17,929 nucleotides of DNA from an uncultured Arsenicibacter sp. (GTDB lineage Bacteria; Bacteroidota; Bacteroidia; Cytophagales; Spirosomataceae): the NCBI RefSeq assembly GCF_945952095.1, contig NZ_CAMFHL010000139.1:1-17929 (forward strand). Direction: 5' to 3'. The notes below the pieces were generated by a model. It saw nothing but the letters and a program-made list of their open reading frames with translations. It did not search any database and had not been told where the DNA came from. Both the position numbers and the translations under genes were made by a program. Below, in pieces: positions 1 through 6,045 of the stretch (position 1 is the first letter of the stretch; the number at the start of each line of letters is the position of its first letter).

Positions 1-1
1 C

Positions 2-901
2 GCTGGCCGGATTGCCGGTCAATACGGTGGTCCGGAGCCCAGGCTGGCATTCCGGTGGTCGCTGAAACCGGACCGTTCGCTGAAGGTTGCCTACACGAAA
101 AGCCGCCAATACCTGCAATTGGTTACCAACACCACAGCGGCCTTGCCTACATCTCGCTGGAAACTGAGTGATACTCATATAAAGCCACAACTATCTGATC
201 AGGTATCGGGCGGGTATTTTCATAATGCCGGAGAAAACACCTGGGAAATCTCCGCAGAGCTGTATTACCGCTGGAACCGTAATGCTATTGATTACCGGGA
301 CGGGGCAAAACTCTTGTTAAATGACACCCCCGAAACGGAATTACTGCAGGGACGGGGGCGCGCTTACGGGCTGGAGGTCATGGTGAAAAAAAGCAAAGGC
401 TTTTTAACGGGCTGGGCCAGTTATGCCTATACCCGTACGGAATTATTGATTAACGGGTTGCTGCCGGTTGATCAGGTAAATAACGGAGTCTGGTATCCTG
501 CCAATTATGATAAACCTCATTCTGTAAACCTGCTGGGCATATATCGCCCGTCAAGAACGTTTACCTGCTCGGCTAATTTTACGTACAGCACCGGTCGCCC
601 GATGACAGTGCCCTATGCGAAAGGCCAGTTATACGGTGTTCCTTTCCCGATCTATCTCGACAGAAACCAGCAACGTATTCCTGATTATCACCGGCTGGAT
701 CTATCCTTTACGTGGGAGAAGAATCCTGCCGGTAAAACGAACTGGTGGTATAGCTGGAATTTCGCCTTATACAACGTATATGCGCGTAAAAACGCCTTTT
801 CTGTGTTTTATAAATTCAATAGTTACGCCGAAAGTACAGCCAATAAGCTATCAATATTCGGGTCAGTCATCCCGTCGCTGACGTATAATTTTAAGTTGTA
901 A
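2..901 (+). CDS. TonB-dependent receptor, C-terminal part (5' truncated by contig end)
   Basis: The frame is open from base 2, so the gene begins outside the window; about 299 residues remain. The visible part has the alternating aromatic/polar pattern of outer-membrane beta-strands (for example AELYYRWNRN, GWASYAYTRTEL, SANFTYSTGRP, WNFALYNVYARKN) and ends in a strand finishing SLTYNFKL, as is usual for the last strand of a TonB-dependent barrel. Such receptors import large or scarce substrates across the outer membrane using TonB energy; the plug and any carboxypeptidase-like N-terminal domain are missing, so the substrate cannot be guessed. A DUF4249 gene starts 12 bases after the stop, a frequent partner arrangement in Bacteroidota. 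Family assignment is confident; substrate is unknown. Confidence 0.88.
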   Translation, partial: AGRIAGQYGGPEPRLAFRWSLKPDRSLKVAYTKSRQYLQLVTNTTAALPTSRWKLSDTHIKPQLSDQVSGGYFHNAGENTWEISAELYYRWNRNAIDYRDGAKLLLNDTPETELLQGRGRAYGLEVMVKKSKGFLTGWASYAYTRTELLINGLLPVDQVNNGVWYPANYDKPHSVNLLGIYRPSRTFTCSANFTYSTGRPMTVPYAKGQLYGVPFPIYLDRNQQRIPDYHRLDLSFTWEKNPAGKTNWWYSWNFALYNVYARKNAFSVFYKFNSYAESTANKLSIFGSVIPSLTYNFKL

Positions 902-913
902 CGGTAACTGCCT

Positions 914-1984
914 ATGAAAGTCGTAACGGTTTTTCTGCTTATCCTGTTGATTACCGTACAGTGTGTAACGCCCTTCTATCCGGACGTGCAGACGCTGAAA
1001 CCGGGGCTGGTGATTGACGGACTGGTAACCGACCAGCCGGGGCGAAACCGTGTCGCGCTGTCGTTTACTGCTGAGTATACGCAGTACTCCCTTAATCTGC
1101 TCGTTCGCGGGGCAACAGTTGTGATTAAGGACAACGACGGTACAGAAGTTACGTTCAAAGAAACAGCCCCTGGCTATTATGAGCCCCTGAATAGCAACTG
1201 GCGGGGTGAAACCGGTAAAAACTATACCTTATACATAGCACTGTCGGACGGCAGGCGTTTTCAGTCAACGGCAGAAACGCTTCTGCCGGCCATATCTATA
1301 GACACCGCCTACACGGAATACACTGAAAAAATAAAACCAGGTACACTGGCCTATGACAAAGGCTTTGATGTCTACGTAGATGTGAAAGACCCTGCTGCGA
1401 CAAAAAATTACTATCGCTGGACCTGGGTTCACTATGCGCCGATTGTCTACTGTGATGTGGTGACAGTACCTGCCTGTCCGGGTTGCCAGAGCAGCAGTGA
1501 TTTCAGCCGTAACTGCTGCGAGACATATTGCTGGGATATTATCCGCTATTTTTCGCCCATCAATATTGCCAGCGACCAGGCCGTTAACGGAAACCGGATT
1601 AGCCGGCAGCCGGTGTTACGGGCTCCCCATGCCAGTACGACTATTTACTACGTTGAAATTGAGCAATTTTCCTTAACTGAACAGGCATACCAGTATTTAT
1701 ACACCTTAAATGATCTGATCAAAAATACAGGCGGATTATTCGATGCGGCCCCTGCTAAAATCAGAGGGAATATCAAGGCTGTTGATCAGGAAAACGAACA
1801 GGTATACGGGTTGTTTTCGGCGTCGTCAATGGTGGTGCGGCCATTGCTGATTGACCGGAGTACGGTGTCGGCCTTGCCCAACGTAGTTTATCAGCCCCCG
1901 CCGTTACCACCGCCCGGCGCCTGTATTCCGTGTCGGGAAAGTGCATTCCGCACAACAAAACCGCCTAGATGGTGGCGTTTTTGA
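914..1984 (+). CDS. DUF4249 domain-containing protein (probable lipoprotein)
   Basis: This 356-residue protein starts with a hydrophobic export segment (VTVFLLILLITVQC) ending at Cys17. Lipidation there is plausible, although Gln at -1 is not the classical lipobox. It then shows features I associate with DUF4249: an early LVIDGLVTDQPG segment, an extended beta-rich body, and a C-terminal CxxC tail (ACIPCRES) followed by aromatic residues (PRWWRF). A Cys-rich stretch lies in the middle (CPGCQ, then NCCETYC, about residues 190-205). DUF4249 genes commonly follow TonB-dependent receptors, as here with a 12-base gap, so a surface or periplasmic accessory role in uptake is inferred; no biochemical function is established for the family. 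The gene ends 14 bases before the first P450-derived repeat. Confidence 0.82.
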   Translation: MKVVTVFLLILLITVQCVTPFYPDVQTLKPGLVIDGLVTDQPGRNRVALSFTAEYTQYSLNLLVRGATVVIKDNDGTEVTFKETAPGYYEPLNSNWRGETGKNYTLYIALSDGRRFQSTAETLLPAISIDTAYTEYTEKIKPGTLAYDKGFDVYVDVKDPAATKNYYRWTWVHYAPIVYCDVVTVPACPGCQSSSDFSRNCCETYCWDIIRYFSPINIASDQAVNGNRISRQPVLRAPHASTTIYYVEIEQFSLTEQAYQYLYTLNDLIKNTGGLFDAAPAKIRGNIKAVDQENEQVYGLFSASSMVVRPLLIDRSTVSALPNVVYQPPPLPPPGACIPCRESAFRTTKPPRWWRF

Positions 1985-1998
1985 CACATTTTCAGGTA

Positions 1999-2196
1999 GT
2001 CATGCCGTTACCGCCGCTCCGGAACCAACTGAATCGGTTGTTTCGGCCGGAGGGTGATCATGGGCTGTAGGCCTACTGGTTTTGCCGGTGGGGCTTTAAG
2101 CGTGAAGCGGCGGGCAAACAGGGCGAGCAGAATCTGCATCTCCATCAGCGCAAACTGATTGCCGATGCACAGCCGCGGACCGGCCTCGGATGGGAT
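1999..2196 (-). pseudogene. P450 3'-end fragment, repeat copy A
   Basis: This is a detached copy of the C-terminus of the P450 gene at 4598-5983. On the minus strand it reads AGPRLCIGNQFALMEMQ and continues in frame to PIQLVPERR and a TAA stop at 2008-2010. It keeps the heme-ligand Cys loop but nothing upstream of it, so it cannot be a working P450. An open frame runs from an ATG at 2214, but its first residues (MYNSCT) come from unrelated sequence. Compared with the intact gene it ends VPERR rather than VLEWR and has Ser in place of the Phe that opens the heme-binding loop. Bases 2090-2185 are identical in all three copies. Confidence 0.85.
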
Positions 2197-2197
2197 T

Positions 2198-2219
2198 GTG
2201 CATGAATTGTACATTGCAC
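2198..2219 (-). terminator. Weak hairpin after the TlpA-like gene
   Basis: GTGCA at 2198-2202 pairs with TGCAC at 2215-2219, with two more possible pairs after a one-base bulge. It sits about 10 bases beyond the stop of the TlpA-like gene on the minus strand and next to repeat copy A. There is no clear T-run, so terminator function is uncertain. Confidence 0.25.
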
Positions 2220-2229
2220 TTCGACAGCG

Positions 2230-3537
2230 TCAACGCGACCGTAATAATTTCAGCGTTGCCAGTTGTTCCGGAAGATCAGCTACCCCTACACCTTGCCAGA
2301 TGATTGTTCCTTCAGGATTGATCAGGACATATCTTGGAAATCCTTTGACATGATAGCGGTCTTCGAATTTTAAGGATGGGCTGGAAAAGACCTGTGGCCA
2401 GGTTAAGCTATTTTTGTTGATAAATGCTTTTAACCGCTCCCTGTTGTCGTGGCAGGCAACGCTGATAAACTCGATTTTAGTCCGGTCAGTCTGTGGGTAT
2501 AAATGCTTCAACTTAGGCATTGCTTCGACACAACCCTGACACCAGGTTCCCCAGAAATCGATGAAAAGGTATTTGCCTTTATAGGTACTCGTTATAATTG
2601 GCTTGCCATTGATGACATTTGTTGCTGTAAAATGGGAGAATGGTAATCCTACCTGGAGAAAGTGCTCCTTTGCCGCATCAACAGGTTCTAAGGTGAGCAC
2701 ACCCTTGTTAAGATCGACACCTGAAAATTTGTATGTATGGTTGCCAAGCTGCACATACTCGCCCTGATCAATTACCAGTTTAGGGTCAATCTTATCTGTT
2801 TCAATTGACGATGTCTGGACGACGAGCTGAGATTCCTTAAAATCAGTTCTGGAGAATAACGAAGATGCCAATAATGTATAGTCATGGCCGCCTGTATTGA
2901 AGCGGGCAACGCCATATAAAGGAATGGAATAACATAGCTCACCGTTTAACTCCTTGATGACTAGAGGGGCAGTCATATCTGCCGGTTTGCCATTCTGGAG
3001 TTGCTGATAATGAATGATCTGTGCTTCCTGAGGGTGATAGTCAAAGTCCATCGGTTTCCGCTTTTCCGGATAAACAGGTGTCTCGTCACTAAAATCAAGG
3101 TTATTGTTAGTGTCAATCAGAACGGCATTCCGCTGGCGGTCAGGGTCATATCCGGTGACTACGTATACATAACACTTGATTGGCTTGACCGGGTAGCTCA
3201 CGGGATTGAACAAAACCTTCCATTTATTAAATAAACTCCGGAAATCTTTTTCGCTGACCCGGCCTGCTCTGGTATTTTGATAAAGGAACTGAAACAGGTC
3301 AAGGTCGATGCGGCTAAGGCTCGTCTTTTGCCAGCGTACAGGTTTGTTCCGGACTGGTAAGATGCATTTGCCCCAAACCGGATCATCATAATCTACAGGA
3401 CTAAGGTAGCCATAAGCTGGGTAGAAGGGCCCATACCCTGTTTTCACTGTCAGTGGGATATGAATGACCTGCGCTGGTTTTGGTAGAATAATGAAAGACC
3501 CGCATGTCAGCAGAACAAGCAACGAAACTATTCTCAT
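2230..3537 (-). CDS. TlpA-like thioredoxin-fold protein with long N-terminal region
   Basis: This 435-residue protein has an export signal at its N-terminus (RIVSLLVLLTCGSFIIL; Cys12 might be lipidated, but Thr at -1 makes a weak lipobox). The last ~130 residues are a TlpA/ResA-type thioredoxin fold: YLFIDFWGTWCQGC with active-site Cys333 and Cys336, a following EFISVACHD strand, and the cis-Pro loop as KGFPRYVLI. This fold reduces or exchanges disulfides in the periplasm. The ~300 residues before it are unrecognised and include a segment resembling a calcium-loop or beta-rich exoprotein (VLIDTNNNLDFSDETPVY). The gene lies between P450 repeat copies A and B, is visibly more AT-rich than the P450, and carries its own promoter-like boxes, so it looks like cargo acquired separately from its neighbours. 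Confidence 0.85.
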   Translation of the reverse strand: MRIVSLLVLLTCGSFIILPKPAQVIHIPLTVKTGYGPFYPAYGYLSPVDYDDPVWGKCILPVRNKPVRWQKTSLSRIDLDLFQFLYQNTRAGRVSEKDFRSLFNKWKVLFNPVSYPVKPIKCYVYVVTGYDPDRQRNAVLIDTNNNLDFSDETPVYPEKRKPMDFDYHPQEAQIIHYQQLQNGKPADMTAPLVIKELNGELCYSIPLYGVARFNTGGHDYTLLASSLFSRTDFKESQLVVQTSSIETDKIDPKLVIDQGEYVQLGNHTYKFSGVDLNKGVLTLEPVDAAKEHFLQVGLPFSHFTATNVINGKPIITSTYKGKYLFIDFWGTWCQGCVEAMPKLKHLYPQTDRTKIEFISVACHDNRERLKAFINKNSLTWPQVFSSPSLKFEDRYHVKGFPRYVLINPEGTIIWQGVGVADLPEQLATLKLLRSR

Positions 3538-3565
3538 AAAGGCCGTGAATATAGTTTTGGCTGCT

Positions 3566-3597
3566 GTAAAGTAATGCGGTTTGTCTCATTCAGGCAA
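3566..3597 (-). promoter_or_regulatory. Bacteroidota-type promoter for the TlpA-like gene
   Basis: On the minus strand TTG (complement of 3595-3597) is followed after 21 bases by TACTTTAC (complement of 3566-3573). The known Bacteroidota sigma consensus is a -33 TTG and a -7 TAnnTTTG with about 19-21 bases between. The last base pair of the -7 box deviates. The box ends 28 bases before the ATG at 3537. It lies inside the inserted segment, so the cargo would be self-transcribed. Confidence 0.5.
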
Positions 3598-3619
3598 GGG
3601 CTGATGAGAACAAATTGCG

Positions 3620-3814
3620 GTCATCCCGTTACCGCCGCTCCGGAACCAACTGAATCAGTTGTTTCGGCCGGAGGGTGATCAGGGGCTGTAAGCCTACTGG
3701 TTTTGCCGGCGGGGCTTTAAGCGTGAAGCGGCGGGCAAACAGGGCGAGCAGAATCTGCATCTCCATCAGCGCAAACTGATTGCCGATGCACAGCCGCGGA
3801 CCGGCCCCGGATGA
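3620..3814 (-). pseudogene. P450 3'-end fragment, repeat copy B
   Basis: This is a second detached copy of the P450 C-terminus, in the same orientation as copy A and the intact gene, with a TAA stop at 3629-3631. No start codon exists: a TGA lies a few codons upstream in frame. Bases 3658-3809 are identical to 4627-4778 in the intact gene, 152 bases without a mismatch by my alignment. It shares with copy A the VPERR terminus, the TAA stop, the flank GTCATnCCG beyond the stop, and Ser for the heme-loop Phe, so copies A and B are closer to each other at both edges than either is to the intact gene. Confidence 0.85.
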
Positions 3815-3949
3815 GTATCGAGCTATTCAAATCCAGATGGAAATAGAAATGATATAGTTTTACATATGATTTGTTTAATTGTTTACTGATTAGGTTATGT
3901 AAAAAGCAAAAGAGATTAGTAAAATAGCTTTTTGTTAAACGATAAAAGT
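3815..3949. other. AT-rich leader of the second inserted segment
   Basis: The sequence turns sharply AT-rich just beyond repeat copy B. No open frame of interest is seen. A TTG followed by TAGGTTAT occurs here, but the 17-base spacing is short, so I do not call a promoter. The stretch probably holds the transcription start for the gene at 3950. Confidence 0.4.
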
Positions 3950-4510
3950 ATGCTCTTGATTAAATCTTTATGGTGTTTCCTGCCCATATTCCTATTCATA
4001 AACAGGAACTATTCGTATCAGGAAGGTCCTCAGCAAATTAAGCTGGACGATCCTGCTATGACAGCTGTTATTTTGGATTACGAAGCTGATTGTCACAAAA
4101 ACGGAGCTTTTTACGAAGATAAAGGAGTAATTACATGTAGTGTGTGTAAGGGAGATAAGCCAAATGAGAAAAAATATTTTTTGGCACTCCTGATTGATGA
4201 TCGTTATGAAGACCATCCCCCTTTTGCGTACACGCACTTTCGAAATAATGTTGTCCTCTTTGATTCATGTGGAAAGTCGCCTGTTGTCAATGACAAAGCG
4301 GCTTATTTCAAGGTGTTAAATGAAGAAATTGGTGACCGTGTATACAAACGCCCGGGTAAAAAAGGGCGTTGGGTACAATACCTGAATGAGAAGAAAGAGG
4401 TAGTTAGTGGTATGAAAGAGGTAAAAACCCTTTTGGGTGGTAACCATCACAACGAAATGGTATATACTGTCCATGAGGATGGCACCTTTACACGATTAAG
4501 ATCTTTATAA
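3950..4510 (+). CDS. Hypothetical exported protein, unrecognised
   Basis: I chose the ATG at 3950 (186 residues) over an in-frame TTG at 3932, because it places a signal-peptide-like segment (MLLIKSLWCFLPIFLFINRN) at the N-terminus. The mature part has Cys residues in DCHKNG, TCSVCKGD and DSCGKS, a hydrophilic middle, and several basic stretches (YKRPGKKGRW, NEKKEVVSG). I recognise no family. The TCSVC pair could bind metal or form a disulfide, but this is only a possibility. It is AT-rich relative to its surroundings, lies between P450 repeat copies B and C, and points towards the convergent P450 gene. It is probably a real gene given its signal peptide and unbroken frame, but its role is unknown. 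Confidence 0.65.
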   Translation: MLLIKSLWCFLPIFLFINRNYSYQEGPQQIKLDDPAMTAVILDYEADCHKNGAFYEDKGVITCSVCKGDKPNEKKYFLALLIDDRYEDHPPFAYTHFRNNVVLFDSCGKSPVVNDKAAYFKVLNEEIGDRVYKRPGKKGRWVQYLNEKKEVVSGMKEVKTLLGGNHHNEMVYTVHEDGTFTRLRSL

Positions 4511-4571
4511 TGGCAGTATGTATCTGTTATCAAGGAGTACAGATAGCATAGTCGTTTCAGGGTTACCTCGT

Positions 4572-4603
4572 CGGTAGAAACACAAGAGGTTGCGTTTCTA
4601 CCG
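4572..4603. terminator. 10-bp hairpin spanning the P450 stop codon
   Basis: CGGTAGAAAC at 4572-4581 and GTTTCTACCG at 4594-4603 are perfect complements around a 12-base loop. The P450 TAG stop (4598-4600) lies inside the right arm. It lies between two convergent genes, so it could terminate both. There is no strong T-run on either side. This stem is absent from repeat copies A and B, whose flanks differ here. Confidence 0.45.
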
Positions 4604-4786
4604 CCACTCCAGAACCAACTGAATCGGTTGTTTCGGCCGGAGGGTGATCAGGGGCTGTAAGCCTACTGGTTTTGCCGGCGGGGCTTTAAGCGTGAAGCGG
4701 CGGGCAAACAGGGCGAGCAGAATCTGCATCTCCATCAGCGCAAACTGATTGCCGATGCACAGCCGCGGACCGGCCCCGAACGGGAT
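4598..4786 (-). repeat. Repeat copy C: the parental 3' end inside the intact P450 gene
   Basis: This is the third member of the direct-repeat set, with copies at 1999-2196 and 3620-3814. Homology begins exactly at the stop codon and extends through the heme-binding loop, about 63 codons. Beyond 4786 the P450 reading frame continues, while copies A and B switch to unrelated sequence. Confidence 0.88.
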
Positions 4787-5983
4787 GTAGGCAAACGGAT
4801 GCCGTTCTTTGTCGCGGCCAGGTGCAAACCGGTCCGGATCGAAGCGGTCGGGGTCGGGCCATTGGCCGGGATCGCGGTGCAGCAGATAGGGACTTACCAG
4901 CACCGACGTGTTGGCCGGAATGGTATAGCCCTGAATATGGTCGTCCTGTAAGGCCAGCCGGCTCATGATCCACGCTGGCGGATACAACCGCATCGACTCC
5001 TGCACAACCTGACCCGTATAGGGCAGCGCCCGCAGATCATCAACCGTTAAGGGCTGGTTACCGCCCAGAACCTGATCAACTTCTTCGTGCAGTTTTTGCA
5101 GCACCTCAGGGTGTTGGGACAGCAGGTAAAGCGTCCAGCCCATAGAGACGGCCGTGGTCTCGTGACCGGCCATAAAAAGCGTTACGCATTCATCCCGCAG
5201 CTGCAGGTCCGACATGCGTTCGCCGGTATCGGCATCTTCGGCATGCAGCAGCATGTCCAGTAAATCATCATGCCGTGTGCTGCTATGCCGCCGTGCGTTG
5301 ATGAATCCGTAAATCAGCTGGTTGACCAGGCGGGTGGCTTTCTTAAACTTCAGGTTATCGGGCGTGGGCACCCACATCGGGAAACGTACCGGAATAATCA
5401 GCAGCTTGTTGGCAAGGTAGTTGACCATTTCGAGCGAATACGACAAGTCCTGATTCAACTGCCCTTCGGCGTCGGCTCCGAACAGTGTTTTACAGACAAT
5501 CCGCATAGTCGTATCCATCAGCGACTGCGAAATGTTTACCGGTCGACTACCCGCGACCGCCGATAGCTGCTCAACCCAGTAATGCCCTTCCTGAATCATG
5601 GTATCAGCCAGGATCGCCAGCTTCCGCCGGTGGAAAGCCGGTTGCGCCAGTCGCCGCTGCCGGAGCCAGAAATCGCCGTCGCTGGTCAGCAGGCCCTCGC
5701 CCAGAAAAAGTTTCAGTACCTGAAACGCCGGTGAGCGGCCGTAGTTCCGGTGATTTTCCTGCAACACCTGTTTGGCGTCTTCCGGCCGGAACACCAGTTG
5801 CTGAATCCGTCCGCCGACACTCAGCCGGACAATATGCCGGCCATCGTCCTGGTCGTACAGGCGGCGGTACATACGCAGGGCTCCCAGCGGGTCGCGGACA
5901 AAATCCAGCGAATTGCCCAGCAGCGGCAGGCCGGGATGCGTAGGAATCGGATGGTTGGCAGCGGGTGTAACAGGCGTTTCCAT
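4598..5983 (-). CDS. Cytochrome P450
   Basis: This intact 461-residue heme monooxygenase has all the family signatures: a substrate/oxygen helix FMAGHETTAVS (about residue 270), the K-helix ExxR as ESMRLYPPAW (about 325), a WPDPDRFDPDRF segment, and the heme loop FGAGPRLCIG with thiolate ligand Cys409. The N-terminus has a proline-rich PTHPGLPLLG start and no membrane anchor, so it is a soluble enzyme needing separate redox partners; none is encoded in the window. Motif style (AGHETT, long N-terminus) resembles the CYP102/CYP4-like bacterial group that includes fatty-acid and carotenoid hydroxylases; the actual substrate is unknown. The ATG at 5983 follows a TACCTTCG box by 18 bases. Its last ~63 codons are duplicated twice downstream. 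Confidence 0.95.
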   Translation of the reverse strand: METPVTPAANHPIPTHPGLPLLGNSLDFVRDPLGALRMYRRLYDQDDGRHIVRLSVGGRIQQLVFRPEDAKQVLQENHRNYGRSPAFQVLKLFLGEGLLTSDGDFWLRQRRLAQPAFHRRKLAILADTMIQEGHYWVEQLSAVAGSRPVNISQSLMDTTMRIVCKTLFGADAEGQLNQDLSYSLEMVNYLANKLLIIPVRFPMWVPTPDNLKFKKATRLVNQLIYGFINARRHSSTRHDDLLDMLLHAEDADTGERMSDLQLRDECVTLFMAGHETTAVSMGWTLYLLSQHPEVLQKLHEEVDQVLGGNQPLTVDDLRALPYTGQVVQESMRLYPPAWIMSRLALQDDHIQGYTIPANTSVLVSPYLLHRDPGQWPDPDRFDPDRFAPGRDKERHPFAYIPFGAGPRLCIGNQFALMEMQILLALFARRFTLKAPPAKPVGLQPLITLRPKQPIQLVLEWR

Positions 5984-6001
5984 AACTGGCAGAATAAGGT
6001 C

Positions 6002-6009
6002 CGAAGGTA
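6002..6009 (-). promoter_or_regulatory. TACCTTCG -7-like box of the P450 gene
   Basis: On the minus strand TACCTTCG ends 18 bases before the P450 ATG. It resembles the Bacteroidota -7 consensus TAnnTTTG with one mismatch. A CTG, in place of the expected TTG, lies 19 bases upstream. The same box recurs before two other genes in the window. Confidence 0.45.
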
Positions 6010-6045
6010 CGCATTTTGCGCCGCTTTACAGACGCCGCCGGTCTG

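Noticed and set aside
2008..2214. 68-residue open frame reading the P450 tail as a separate small gene
   Set aside because: Its start and first residues come from sequence beyond the repeat edge, and it lacks every P450 element before the heme loop; it is a by-product of the duplicated 3' end.
3815..3949. Promoter TTG-17-TAGGTTAT before the second cargo gene
   Set aside because: Spacing is shorter than the usual 19-21 bases and the -7 box has mismatches, so it could be chance in AT-rich sequence.
1999..4786. Integron cassette array with attC sites
   Set aside because: The repeats are protein-coding P450 sequence without attC-type core sites, cargo orientation is mixed, and no integrase gene is present in the window.
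1999..4786. Insertion sequence or transposon
   Set aside because: No transposase frame, terminal inverted repeats or target duplications are seen; the repeats are direct and derive from a local gene.
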